A stretch of DNA of 64,000 nt from contig NZ_BOSG01000006.1 of the NCBI RefSeq assembly GCF_018403225.1, positions 186,001 through 250,000 of the forward strand. The letters are read 5' to 3'. This stretch comes from Paenibacillus sp. J23TS9 (GTDB lineage: Bacteria; Bacillota; Bacilli; Paenibacillales; Paenibacillaceae). The notes under the pieces were generated by a model. It made no database searches and was not told the origin of the DNA. It saw only the letters and a program-made list of their open reading frames with translations. Each line of letters begins with the position of its first letter. Within the stretch, counting starts at the first letter, position 1. Below are positions 1-8,182 of the stretch, in pieces. The translations under genes and the position numbers were made by a program.

Positions 1-513
1 AATGCTTGTCCCGATGGCCTGCTGGAGTCCCCAATACTTCTTGATGGACTTCTCCTTCGTCTTGCTCCGCCAAATGCCGTCGTCGCAGGTAATATCAAAA
101 TGATTGTCCAGCCAGTACGGATCGCGAAACAGCCAATGGTCCGCGATCGCGGGCATGCGCTCCCACTTGGAGAAATCGTAACGGAAACGGGATAGCGTCA
201 TATCCGGGTAGTTGTCCTGTCCCTCCAGGTCAATCTCGACGACGAACACATCCCCGTCCTTCACATCGGGCACGCGCTCGTTGCCGGCGGAATCGCCGTC
301 CAGCTGATAGATTTTGATAAAATTGCTCAGCAGCCAGCCCTCTTCATAAGCGTCGGACTTCCACCTGAGGAATCGTGACGTCAACGGCATCAACCCCAGT
401 TCCTCGCCGATCATGTCCATTTCGTTCATGAGCATATTCAGATTTTTGTAGGTTTCCCGCAGCACGGTGACCGAAAGGCTGATATTCTCGCCCAGATCAT
501 TTGTTGTAGACAT
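1..513 (-). CDS. Partial hypothetical protein (N-terminal 171 residues)
   Basis: An open frame starts at an ATG at 513 behind a strong AGGAGG site with 7-base spacing and runs off the left edge, so only the N-terminal 171 residues are visible. The translation is acidic, without a signal peptide or membrane segment, and has a tryptophan-rich middle (WKSDAYEEGWLL, KWERMPAIADHW). I do not recognise the family. The start lies 17 bases inside the end of the preceding PD-(D/E)XK-type gene, so the two are probably translationally coupled and functionally linked. It could be the partner subunit of that nuclease-like protein, but nothing visible proves this. Confidence 0.7.
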   Translation of the reverse strand, partial: MSTTNDLGENISLSVTVLRETYKNLNMLMNEMDMIGEELGLMPLTSRFLRWKSDAYEEGWLLSNFIKIYQLDGDSAGNERVPDVKDGDVFVVEIDLEGQDNYPDMTLSRFRYDFSKWERMPAIADHWLFRDPYWLDNHFDITCDDGIWRSKTKEKSIKKYWGLQQAIGTSI

Positions 514-1288
514 AGTAATCCTCCTGAAGCGCCGTGGTGGTCGGCCAATGTAGTTGGGTTTTCGAGCTGGATGTTTTTTGGAATTGGTACGGCTTCTCCT
601 CCAGCGGGATGTTATGAATGTGGTGCAGGAAGCCTCGGAAGCGTTCGAAGCCTTTTTGGACTAACAAATCGATAACATCCTGGATGATCATTTGCTGCCC
701 CCGATCGAGCGCTGCCGGATCCACCGATTGCAGCTGTTCCAAAACATTTTGCCAGGCGATGAAGCCCAGCGTGACATCGGGTGAAATCAGCGAACGTTCC
801 TTCATATCCGTTTCGACGGGGAGCAGGATCTGGAAAGGAGCCAAAAACACGAGGTAAGCAGGCCGCCCGCCGCGGATATCCTCAAGCAGTCGGGAATAAC
901 GGACGAGCTGGTGGCAGCTCTCTTCCGGCGAGATCATCTCTTCCGATTCGTCGTCTTCCGACGACAGGCCGCTGTAATACTTCACTTCGATGCCCAGAAC
1001 GACGTCCGCATGCTCAAGGATCAGATCGATTTCTCCCTCGGCGTGACGGTACCAGAACTTCAGTTCATAATCATAGTCTTGAGTGGTTTCTACAAACCTC
1101 TTCCAGATGGGGTCCGGGAAATTGTGCCCGGCGTTCTTCAGGCGAACCGCCTTTAGGATCTCCTTCAAGCCCATTTGAAAGGGAAGATAACGAAGCGCCC
1201 CAAAAACGTCGCCGGTCAGCTGGTCCTCCAGCCGGTCGGACAGGTTGCTGCCGGAGCTTGAAATTTTATGGTGAATTTCTGCGAGCAA
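497..1288 (-). CDS. PD-(D/E)XK nuclease-like protein
   Basis: A 263-residue soluble protein. Residues 84-103 hold the core signature of the PD-(D/E)XK superfamily: GEIDLILE (Asp88) followed by a strand and IEVKY (Glu101, Lys103), with acidic residues upstream as a possible extra metal ligand. Such folds occur in restriction, repair and phage-defence nucleases. The start is a TTG at 1288 behind AGGAGGG with about 8 bases spacing; no ATG is better placed. It follows the MazG-like pyrophosphohydrolase gene by about 65 bases and overlaps the next gene by 17 bases, so it appears to be third in a NUDIX-methyltransferase/pyrophosphohydrolase/nuclease/unknown cassette. Nuclease activity is inferred from the motif only; a degenerate structural role is possible. 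Confidence 0.65.
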   Translation of the reverse strand: MLAEIHHKISSSGSNLSDRLEDQLTGDVFGALRYLPFQMGLKEILKAVRLKNAGHNFPDPIWKRFVETTQDYDYELKFWYRHAEGEIDLILEHADVVLGIEVKYYSGLSSEDDESEEMISPEESCHQLVRYSRLLEDIRGGRPAYLVFLAPFQILLPVETDMKERSLISPDVTLGFIAWQNVLEQLQSVDPAALDRGQQMIIQDVIDLLVQKGFERFRGFLHHIHNIPLEEKPYQFQKTSSSKTQLHWPTTTALQEDYYVYNK

Positions 1289-1353
1289 AAGGTTCTCCCT
1301 CCTGTTGGAGCAAACGTTTAAAGTCTATTTATGTCATTCCGGATTTCCGGAAT

Positions 1354-1677
1354 TTAGTCCTCCGCCTCAATCAGCAGAATGCGCTCCTGAAACTTGCCGC
1401 GTTGCTGCGCCTTCTCGTGGCGCACCTGATTCAGATCCTGCTCCGTAGCTCCATGGATGGACGCCAAAGCATAGATCACCTCCAGCATATCCGCCAACTC
1501 CTCGACGGCTTCGCAGTCCTGCGCAGCTGTTATGTATTCTTGATGCTCTTCCTGAAGCTTTTTTCTCAGTTCCGCAGCATAGGCTTCCGCGTCCAGCGTC
1601 CTGGTCATATACTGTTTGCCCTGCGCTGCAATGATGTCCGGAATCAAGTCCCGCACAAGCTTGTTATATACCGGCAT
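1354..1677 (-). CDS. MazG-like nucleotide pyrophosphohydrolase (copy A)
   Basis: A 107-residue all-alpha protein of the MazG/phosphoribosyl-ATP pyrophosphohydrolase superfamily, which hydrolyses (d)NTPs or related nucleotides to the monophosphate and pyrophosphate using Mg2+. The paired metal-binding motifs are visible as EEHQE and EELAD, matching EExxE...ExxD. The frame stays open up to a GTG at 1719. I place the start at the ATG at 1677 because the second copy (20915) begins at the same MPVYNKLVRD sequence behind a clear GAGAGGGG site. Here the site is weak. The gene lies between the NUDIX-methyltransferase fusion (20-65 bases upstream) and the PD-(D/E)XK-type gene. It falls inside a 1.64-kb segment duplicated at 20595-22240. 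This copy is intact; the other is frameshifted. Confidence 0.75.
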   Translation of the reverse strand: MPVYNKLVRDLIPDIIAAQGKQYMTRTLDAEAYAAELRKKLQEEHQEYITAAQDCEAVEELADMLEVIYALASIHGATEQDLNQVRHEKAQQRGKFQERILLIEAED

Positions 1678-1741
1678 GGTGTTTTTTGTTCGTAGGTCCT
1701 GCTGTAAAGGCATTTTCACGTCATGGTTTGAAGTGGATGCT

Positions 1742-2788
1742 TCAAGCCAACTCGTCCCCTTTTCTCAACAGCATGGATTGAAAATGAGGGGCTCCTTCGC
1801 CCATGTCGCGCGTATGGAAATCCTCGATTCGAAAATAACCTTGGATCTTCATGCGTATCTCCTCATCAGGATACATAGCAAAATAACGCTTCGGCTCATA
1901 AGCATCCTGCTCCCAAATCCCGTCCGATTCCATTCCGCCATACAGCCCTAAGTAGAACAACCCGCCCGGCTTCAATACACGCTTGATTTCCGTGAGGATA
2001 TCCGGCAGCTGCGCTTTCGGCACATGCAGCAAGCAGTTCATGGCATATACCGCGTCAAAGGAACGATCCACAAAATCCAAATCATAAAAATCCATCATCC
2101 GTGCGCGCAGTCCCTTTTGCCTGCATAAACGAACCATCTCTTCGGACAAATCGACGGTCGTCATATCGAAGCCATGCTCCTGAAAAAACAAACTGTCCCG
2201 CCCTGGTCCGGCTCCGACTTCCAAAACGGTTCGAACATCATTTGTCCGGAATGCATTCAGCACTTGGTCGCGTTCTTCTACCTTCCAGCCTTCCAGACTG
2301 GATGAATTTCTGAGTTCTGCCTGATTGTCGTAGGACTGACGGAGAATGGTTTTAATATCCGCGGTCTCAGTAAGATCGGAACCAGGCCTTGGACTTGGAA
2401 GTTCATCCTCTTCAATTAACATGCTAACGAATGCAACGTCCGCCGGCGCGAAAATATATTCGCCAAGCTCATCCCGCTTCACCCAACGGACTTCGTCATG
2501 ATCGGTCAGCTTCATTGTGCCGCTGATGAACCGCGCCCTGTATGCGATTAACCGGATATGCTTCTCGCCATAGCGATGGTCATTGGTTCCGAAATACGCG
2601 TAAGGCTCAATGGCGATCTGCAGCTCCTTACGCAGCTCACGCTTTAGGCAATCCGCCGGAGTTTCGCCTTGCTCAAGCTTACCTCCCGGAAACTCCCACC
2701 GTCCGGCCTGAGGCTTTCCCGCCTTTTTTCTGGCGATTAACAACTGTCCTTGTTCGTTTTCGATAATGGCTGCGGCTACTTGGATCAA
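1742..2788 (-). CDS. NUDIX hydrolase-class I SAM methyltransferase fusion (copy A)
   Basis: A 348-residue two-domain protein. Residues 1-125 are a MutT-like NUDIX hydrolase with the box G36-x5-E42-x7-R50-E51-L-x-K54-E55. The first glutamate of the usual EE pair is Lys54 here, which may weaken metal binding; the second copy keeps EE. Residues about 165-345 form a class I SAM-dependent methyltransferase: motif I EVGAGPG at 190-196, the acidic loop VDLSEEM after it, and a later LLHVPKAQL/LKPGG segment as in small-molecule methyltransferases. Translation starts at a TTG (2788) behind AGGAGGG. It heads the cassette that continues into the pyrophosphohydrolase. NUDIX-methyltransferase fusions could act on damaged or modified nucleotides; the substrate cannot be read from sequence. 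Confidence 0.8.
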   Translation of the reverse strand: MIQVAAAIIENEQGQLLIARKKAGKPQAGRWEFPGGKLEQGETPADCLKRELRKELQIAIEPYAYFGTNDHRYGEKHIRLIAYRARFISGTMKLTDHDEVRWVKRDELGEYIFAPADVAFVSMLIEEDELPSPRPGSDLTETADIKTILRQSYDNQAELRNSSSLEGWKVEERDQVLNAFRTNDVRTVLEVGAGPGRDSLFFQEHGFDMTTVDLSEEMVRLCRQKGLRARMMDFYDLDFVDRSFDAVYAMNCLLHVPKAQLPDILTEIKRVLKPGGLFYLGLYGGMESDGIWEQDAYEPKRYFAMYPDEEIRMKIQGYFRIEDFHTRDMGEGAPHFQSMLLRKGDELA

Positions 2789-2919
2789 AAGGGGAACCCT
2801 CCTGTGATTAGTTCTAAAGAATGGTAAAGTTATAACAATAGATTAGCACATTTAAATGAGGGAAAAGTAAACCTGCACGGCAAAAAATCATAAGTGCGTT
2901 GATTCTCCCACCTAAAAAG

Positions 2920-2956
2920 AAGTGCCGGAAAGTCCCTTGGACTTTCTCGACACTTC
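2920..2956. repeat. Hairpin upstream of the NUDIX-methyltransferase gene
   Basis: An imperfect inverted repeat with arms of about 15 bases (AGTGCCGGAAAGTCC and GGACTTTCTCGACACT) around a 5-base loop. The equivalent hairpin at 22164-22199 is better paired. No T-run follows, so it is not an obvious intrinsic terminator. It lies between the alanyl-tRNA editing gene end and the cassette promoter region and is conserved in both duplicates. Confidence 0.5.
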
Positions 2957-3055
2957 CGGGTTCGGTTGGTTACCAACCGGCGTTTTTGCGTTGCAATTTC
3001 CTGATGTCGTGCATGAACGTGGAATTCATAAATTCGGGGCTCCGGCTCATACCGC

Positions 3056-4240
3056 CTATTCCCCTTCAAGCGCCGATAATGTCTGCGCCGTAAAATGGCA
3101 AAATGCCATGGCATCCTCACCGTTAGCAAAACCGGCCTGCGCCATCTTGTCACTGCCTCCGCCTTTACCGCGATAATCGGCCAGATGCTGCTTGAAGAAC
3201 GCACCGCAGGCGAGTTCGCTCTTCCCTCCTTGAACGAGAAGTACCTTATGGTCCGTACCCGATACGAAGAGCACGATAACGTCAGCTTGGTCGGTGAGTT
3301 TGGCCGCCAGGTTTTGCATATCCTTCAGCGGCTTGTCCGCAAATACATGCTTGATCAGGCTGCCCTGACGGTCCGCCAACAGCTTTTCAGCCAGATAAGC
3401 GTCATTCTCCGCCTTCACGGCATTCAATTCGGCCTGGAGCTGCTTTTGCTCCTGATCCCATTTTGCAATCCGATCCGGAATCTCTTCCTTTGCGGTATTG
3501 AACCTAGTCGACAAGCTGCCTAGAATCTCCATGCCGACATTAAATTCTCGGAGTGCACGATAGCCGCATTTAAAATAGATACGTGTATACCCTTTCTGCT
3601 TCTCCGCTCTCAGCAGCTTGATTATACCGATTTCACCCGTTGCAGAGACATGTGTCCCGCCGCAGGCATTATATTCGATACCTTCGATTTCAACGATCCG
3701 GATATCCTCGGTTACCTTCGGCTGCTTCACCAGCGGCAATGTGGCCGCCTGCTCCCGGCTCACGAAATAATTCATTACCTTGCGATTAAGGTAAATCTGA
3801 TCATTGACTTCGAGTTCCAGCATCATCAGCTCGTGCTGTGGCAGATCAGACTTGGCGATATCAATGGTGGCGTAATCCTCACCCAGGTGAAAACTGAGCG
3901 TCTCCGCCTGGCATGCCTCCAGACACATGGCCGATAGCAGATGCTGTCCACTGTGCTGCTGCATATGATCGAACCTTCTCCCCCAATCCAAGCGGCAGCC
4001 GACCTCTTCCGTCTCGGGAAAATGCTTGACTTTATGCAGGATCTCCCCCTCCTCCTGAACGACATCCAGAACCGGGATTGTATCGATCCATCCCAAGTCA
4101 CAGGGCTGACCTCCGCCATGCGGATAAAAGGCCGTCTCCTCCATGACCAAATAATTCCCGTCCTCCCGCTTCACTTTGCGTGTGATTCGTGTCTCCCACT
4201 CCCGGATATAAGCAGATTCGTAATATAGCTTCTTCGTCAT
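3056..4240 (-). CDS. AlaX-type alanyl-tRNA editing protein (long form)
   Basis: A 394-residue cytosolic protein related to the editing half of alanyl-tRNA synthetase; it hydrolyses mischarged Ser- or Gly-tRNA(Ala) in trans. An N-terminal beta-barrel region includes ETAFYPHGGGQP, followed by zinc ligands HSGQH (near residues 96-100) and CGGTH (near 195-200). A coiled segment and a DHHA1-like C-terminal domain follow, with the glycine-rich GKGGGSDKMAQAG near residues 360-372. This layout and length match long AlaX (AlaX-L). The ATG at 4240 is 8 bases from a GAGG site and preferred to the one at 4246, which is only 2 bases from it. It appears monocistronic. Confidence 0.88.
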   Translation of the reverse strand: MTKKLYYESAYIREWETRITRKVKREDGNYLVMEETAFYPHGGGQPCDLGWIDTIPVLDVVQEEGEILHKVKHFPETEEVGCRLDWGRRFDHMQQHSGQHLLSAMCLEACQAETLSFHLGEDYATIDIAKSDLPQHELMMLELEVNDQIYLNRKVMNYFVSREQAATLPLVKQPKVTEDIRIVEIEGIEYNACGGTHVSATGEIGIIKLLRAEKQKGYTRIYFKCGYRALREFNVGMEILGSLSTRFNTAKEEIPDRIAKWDQEQKQLQAELNAVKAENDAYLAEKLLADRQGSLIKHVFADKPLKDMQNLAAKLTDQADVIVLFVSGTDHKVLLVQGGKSELACGAFFKQHLADYRGKGGGSDKMAQAGFANGEDAMAFCHFTAQTLSALEGE

Positions 4241-4349
4241 CTTCATGTCCTCACTGTTCCCAGGTTAAATTCACTTTAATCTCAGCTTACTATAAAACAG
4301 TCGCGAAGCGCCAAATTCCTCTTAAAAAAGAAAAAACCGCCTGGCAGCG

Positions 4350-4450
4350 ACCTATATAATATGAACGAAAGAACGGGAAAGCACTTTGCCTGTATTCCAG
4401 ATAGAATCAAGGAGAAGCGAGGTTAAACCTTATTTCATTTTATCTAACAG
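4350..4450 (+). repeat. Degenerate copy of hairpin repeat SR2
   Basis: This stretch aligns with 62980-63075: the shared order is TGAAC-AAAG, then GGG, then GCCTGTATTCCA, then AGAAGC-style sequence and finally TTCATTTTAT. The palindromic pairing seen in the other copy is largely lost here, which suggests an old, decaying element. Confidence 0.45.
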
Positions 4451-4640
4451 CACGATTTCGTCACAACGGGGAATATCTAATAGGTTTCACTTTCCAATAT
4501 GAATTAACTCCAGATGTCGACGACATGACCCAGCTTAGATAGATCTTATCTTAGACTGGTTCTGTCAATTTGTTACGTTGCAATCCCAATAGGATCGGTG
4601 AGCACCAACTCCTTAGTCGGCGCGCTGCCAAACGCACAAA

Positions 4641-4661
4641 AGTCCGCGAACCTCGCGGACT
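4641..4661 (-). terminator. Bidirectional stem-loop ending the first sugar operon
   Basis: A perfect 9-base stem (AGTCCGCGA / TCGCGGACT) with a 3-base loop. It is followed by TTTTT on the plus strand and TTTTG on the minus strand. It sits about 115 bases past the MFS gene stop and is the likely end of the minus-strand sugar operon. Confidence 0.7.
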
Positions 4662-4776
4662 TTTTGGCATTTATGTTATTCGTCTTCAGTTTGCTGATTT
4701 GTTATTCTAGCCCGTTACTTCAACGACGCTGCCTCTCAAAATAACGGCAGTTTTTCAGTGACACTATGAAATATGG

Positions 4777-5988
4777 CTATGAATTAAATTGTTTGCTTTG
4801 CGTGTTAACTTGATTCTCAGTCGTCCGGAACGAATGCCGCAATAAGAAGAAACCGATAAATCCGCAGATTGTGATGCCAAAACAAATCCGATATAATACG
4901 GATGCCCCGAGATTTTCAAACATCCAACCGCCGAGTATTCCCGCGACGATTCCTGATATACCTCCCCACGTCAGCCCATAAACGGCTTGCCCGCTGGAGC
5001 GATATTCGCCGGGCACAAGATGCGAAGTAAGCTGTGTCCCAATGTAGTAATAGCCTCCGAATGTAATGGAATGCAGCAATTGAATGAATATAACCTGTAT
5101 TGCCGAAACCGCCACGGACATCAATAACCAGCGCGCCGAAAAGAGTAGGCAGATCACGGTCAACCAGGTCAGCATGGTACGTGAATTTTTCTTCAAATAC
5201 CGATCCAGCAATAAAAATACGGGTACTTCCAGAATTGCCGTGGCGAACGCAGACCAACCGACAACCGTATCCGATCCGCCCAAGCCTTTAATGTAAATAC
5301 TGAGAAAAGTCGTATTGATCGAATTGGGGATCGAGATGAGCACACCCAAACAAACGAAGATCAAAAAATATTTATTTCGAAACACCATGAGATATCCTTT
5401 GTTTGTAAATTTCTCTGACTGTGCTCTTTCATTGCCGCTTGGCATCAGGAAGGTAAAGAAAATGGCGAATAGCAGCATCACATCGAATACGATCCAGAGC
5501 TTGCTTATTCCCAGCCAACCAATGATCGGTCCGGCCGCGACCGCAATAAGCGCCCACCCCAGCGACCCCCACGCACGAAACTCTCCAAACTTACGGTTGG
5601 TTCCTTCGATGACATTAAGGATCAAGCTGTTGCTTTGTGTGAACAGCGGGCTCTGAAACATGAAATAAAACAGCATCAGACTATAAATCAACGTGTAGGA
5701 TTCCATCATAAATACAAATTGCATGCATGTGAAATTACCGATCAGGCAAATAATCAGAATGCGCTTGTTGTTGCGAAACCGGTCTGCACAATACGCCCAG
5801 AATGGATTAGCTACCAGCCCAATGAGCGGACCGCCGGCTACCAGAAGCCCGATCTGCACATTGGAAAACCCGGTATCCTTGAGATATAACGCGAAGAACG
5901 TGCTATAAATAGCCAAGGCCCCATAAAGCACAAAGTTGAACACCTTCAGCATTCCAAGCATATTCCGGTTTATCATTTGATCCGACAT
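4777..5988 (-). CDS. MFS transporter (LacY/nucleoside-symporter-like subgroup)
   Basis: A 403-residue integral membrane protein with about 12 hydrophobic segments. It carries an MFS loop 2-3 signature (FWAYCADRFRNNKR, near residues 64-77) and a central hydrophilic loop near 190-205. The sequence style (FNFVLYGALAIYSTFFALYLKDTGFS) resembles the MFS_1-like/LacY group that moves sugars or nucleosides with protons. The ATG at 5988 follows a GAAGGA site and is 14 bases after the dehydrogenase stop, so it is last in the sugar operon. A secondary transporter behind an ABC importer could serve for uptake of a second substrate or export of a product. Direction and substrate cannot be read from sequence. 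Confidence 0.85.
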   Translation of the reverse strand: MSDQMINRNMLGMLKVFNFVLYGALAIYSTFFALYLKDTGFSNVQIGLLVAGGPLIGLVANPFWAYCADRFRNNKRILIICLIGNFTCMQFVFMMESYTLIYSLMLFYFMFQSPLFTQSNSLILNVIEGTNRKFGEFRAWGSLGWALIAVAAGPIIGWLGISKLWIVFDVMLLFAIFFTFLMPSGNERAQSEKFTNKGYLMVFRNKYFLIFVCLGVLISIPNSINTTFLSIYIKGLGGSDTVVGWSAFATAILEVPVFLLLDRYLKKNSRTMLTWLTVICLLFSARWLLMSVAVSAIQVIFIQLLHSITFGGYYYIGTQLTSHLVPGEYRSSGQAVYGLTWGGISGIVAGILGGWMFENLGASVLYRICFGITICGFIGFFLLRHSFRTTENQVNTQSKQFNS

Positions 5989-6002
5989 GATTCCTTCATC
6001 CC

Positions 6003-7130
6003 TTACAATTTGACGTTGGTCGACGCAGAATGCGTGATGATCTCCTCCGCAGTTACTTCGCGTCCCAGCCGGTCGGACAGGTACACGCCTTCACTGATCA
6101 GCATGGTTTGCAGCGCAATCTCCGCTGTTGGCAGATGGGGTACTCTTCCCTGCAGGGCTGCGATCCAATGATGTTGTGAAGAACTGTAAGCGTCATAATC
6201 CGCCTTGAGTCTGCCCCAACGAAGCTCCATGTCGTCCAGGTTCACGTTGCTGTCCAGGTCCATGTCCGCTATGGTCGTATGAAAGCTAAGTCCGCTCGTC
6301 TGAGATATGGAAGAATACGAAGGGAGCCGAATCCCGCCTTTGCTGCCTACCAGGCTGGACCCTTCAAAACCTCCCATATGTATGGACCACGCCTCGATGA
6401 GATCAAGCGTTAACCCGCCTTCGAATCGGATAAATCCAAGACCCAACTCCTCGACGTCGAACCCGGATTCGGCTCTTCTTGCCGCGTCCATATCCATTTC
6501 TTGATAGACTTTACCGGATACGCTTTTTACCTTCGGTAAGTCCAAAAGATATAACATCTGGGCAATGTGATAAACCCCCATGTCGAGTAAGGCGCCTCCT
6601 GCCGCGGTTTCCTTTCGGTTGAAAAACTTGGTGCCATAACCATCCACGAACGGACGTCCTCTGCGCCGAAACCCCGTTGATCGGGCATGATAAAGCTTGC
6701 CCAAGCTTCCTTCCTCGATCAGTGCTTTGGCGGCTTTCGTCTCTTTTCTATACAACGTGTTCAGTTGAATATGAAGCATCTTATTGCAAGCTTTGGCCTT
6801 TTCCAGCATCGAATTGCCGTCATAATAGGTCCCGGCAATCGGCTTCTCGCAATACACATGTTTCCCTGCCTCAAGCGCTTCATTGGTTACAGGTGCATGG
6901 AAGTTGTTATGGAGGCAGACATCGACGGCATCGATGTCCGTGCGTCTCAGCATCTCCCTAAAATCGGTGTAAACATCCTTGATATGAAATTGGCCGGCTA
7001 CTTTTCGAGCTGCTTGTTCATTAATATCGCAGACAGCCACAACCTCAGCATCTGCGATCTCAGCATAGTTCTTCAGATGCGTTATTCCAATTAATCCTAC
7101 ACCGATAATACCGATTCGAATTTTACTCAT
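6003..7130 (-). CDS. Gfo/Idh/MocA family oxidoreductase
   Basis: A 375-residue NAD(P)-dependent dehydrogenase. The Rossmann nucleotide-binding motif GIIGVGLIG is at the N terminus, and the family's EKPIAG motif (catalytic/cofactor lysine) is near residue 98. A C-terminal alpha/beta domain contains GGALLDMGVYHI. Members oxidise sugars, inositols or their derivatives. The ATG at 7130 (MSKIRIG) has AAAGGAG 9 bases upstream; an upstream in-frame start at 7154 would overlap that site and is rejected. Next to a sugar-isomerase-like TIM-barrel gene, it probably forms a short oxidation/isomerisation route for the imported sugar. Confidence 0.9.
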   Translation of the reverse strand: MSKIRIGIIGVGLIGITHLKNYAEIADAEVVAVCDINEQAARKVAGQFHIKDVYTDFREMLRRTDIDAVDVCLHNNFHAPVTNEALEAGKHVYCEKPIAGTYYDGNSMLEKAKACNKMLHIQLNTLYRKETKAAKALIEEGSLGKLYHARSTGFRRRGRPFVDGYGTKFFNRKETAAGGALLDMGVYHIAQMLYLLDLPKVKSVSGKVYQEMDMDAARRAESGFDVEELGLGFIRFEGGLTLDLIEAWSIHMGGFEGSSLVGSKGGIRLPSYSSISQTSGLSFHTTIADMDLDSNVNLDDMELRWGRLKADYDAYSSSQHHWIAALQGRVPHLPTAEIALQTMLISEGVYLSDRLGREVTAEEIITHSASTNVKL

Positions 7131-7169
7131 TTGTATTCGCTCCTTTAAGCCCAAATTTTTCGAAAGCTA

Positions 7170-7362
7170 TGATTATGAACTTTAGATTTAAACATTACAG
7201 AGCGGAGAGGGCGAGTGATTCTGAAGAAGCGTAGCGTCCGCCTTTGTCTCCGAAATGCCTCATTGGATAATAAGTTCAAGCATTTTGGAGACAACAGCGG
7301 TCGTAAGAACACTCGCCATCGCAGCGCACGAGAAATGTAACTTTCTAAAGTTCATTTTATAT
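7170..7362 (+). repeat. Hairpin repeat SR1, copy 1 (full length)
   Basis: A nested palindrome filling the gap between two operon genes. Outermost arms are TGAACTTTAGA (7175-7185) and TCTAAAGTTCA (near 7344-7354). Next are GGCGAGTGATTCT (7210-7222) with AGAACACTCGCC (7306-7317), and innermost TTTGTCTCCGAAATGC (7243-7258) with GCATTTTGGAGACAA (7280-7294). The unpaired blocks GAAGAAGCGTAGCG and ACAACAGCGGTCG are shared with other copies. The right end overlaps the last codons of the TIM-barrel gene. Confidence 0.8.
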
Positions 7363-8176
7363 CATTTACTTTCGACAATACTCTTTTCATGGCGGCAACG
7401 GCCCACTCCACCTCAACATATTGATTATCTGGTGCATTATGTTCGATTGCCCAATATTCTTTAAATCCGCTGTCATGCAATGTTTGTGCAATTCGAACCG
7501 CCCGATCCTCCGCAGCCAGCGTATTTCCTCCAAAATGGACATGTGAGGCCCATGGCGCGATAATCGAGTCTCCAAGCTCAGCATCAACCTTCCAGCGGTC
7601 AACATGCAGCAGAATACCGAAATTCGGATGGTTGACGGCCTCTGCGATCTGCTTCAGAAAATGAGGATTAAGAGACGGCCCCATATGATTCTCCGGGCCA
7701 ACTTTACTGCCAAAATCAGCAGCAATCCGGCTATACTCCTGATATCTTTGTACGATATGCTCAAACTGTTCTTGACTCATATCGAAGAAATCACCATTAG
7801 GATCATTCGAATACGAGCCGCCTGTGTCAATTCGCACCGTCTGAGCACCTAGTATCTCTGCTGCGCGCAAATGCTTTAACGCATTTTGATATTGCTGCTC
7901 GCGTCTTTCTTTGTCCTGGTCCCATAATGAAGCCGTATCAATGGCAAAGTTAACGACTGTCATTTCTTTCTCATCCAAGGCTTCGCGAATTTTGTGAAGA
8001 TAATCATCATCCGCCAATTCCCATACGGGCCCTCTTTTATCCACAAAGAACCCGTTATACAGATCAACTACATTCAGACCGTAACGGTATTTTACCGTTT
8101 CCAGATAGCCAAAAACGTCCATTTTACCTTGTACAAATGTGTTTTGAAACGAATATCCTCCAATAGATACCTTCAT
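7352..8176 (-). CDS. Sugar phosphate isomerase/epimerase-like TIM-barrel protein
   Basis: A 274-residue protein of the xylose isomerase-like (AP endonuclease 2) TIM-barrel family, which includes IolE, IolI and D-psicose epimerases. The barrel order is visible: N-terminal GGYSF, a central TVRIDTGGS strand, KVGPENHMG (metal-ligand Glu/His region), LLHVDRWK and HVHFGGN near the C terminus. No secretion signal. It starts at 8176, a few bases after the binding-protein stop. Its last codons (DIK and the stop) lie within the terminus of hairpin repeat SR1. With the adjacent dehydrogenase it suggests polyol or keto-sugar catabolism; the substrate is unknown. Confidence 0.82.
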   Translation of the reverse strand: MKVSIGGYSFQNTFVQGKMDVFGYLETVKYRYGLNVVDLYNGFFVDKRGPVWELADDDYLHKIREALDEKEMTVVNFAIDTASLWDQDKERREQQYQNALKHLRAAEILGAQTVRIDTGGSYSNDPNGDFFDMSQEQFEHIVQRYQEYSRIAADFGSKVGPENHMGPSLNPHFLKQIAEAVNHPNFGILLHVDRWKVDAELGDSIIAPWASHVHFGGNTLAAEDRAVRIAQTLHDSGFKEYWAIEHNAPDNQYVEVEWAVAAMKRVLSKVNDIK

Positions 8177-8182
8177 TTAAGC

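Larger units (their letters stand above)
1358..2998. repeat. Segmental duplication, copy A (direct repeat of 20595-22240)
   Basis: About 1.64 kb here aligns along its length with 20595-22240 in the same orientation. It covers the end of the pyrophosphohydrolase gene, the whole NUDIX-methyltransferase gene and an upstream hairpin (2920-2956) followed by ACCAACCGGCG. Identity is high but clearly imperfect over the coding parts (roughly nine in ten by eye); the spacer between the two genes is diverged. Homology stops at about 1358 and 2998, and the flanking genes differ. This copy has intact reading frames. Confidence 0.85.
4247..4776. other. Gene-free interval between alaX-like and MFS genes
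   Basis: This 530-base stretch has no convincing coding frame. It holds a degenerate SR2 hairpin-repeat copy (about 4350-4450) and a strong bidirectional stem-loop at 4641-4661. The promoter of the AlaX-type gene should lie near 4250-4330, but no clear -35/-10 pair was found. Confidence 0.6.

Noticed and set aside
2920..2990. Hairpins upstream of the NUDIX-methyltransferase gene as an intrinsic terminator
   Set aside because: No T-run on either strand; listed only as a conserved hairpin of the duplication.
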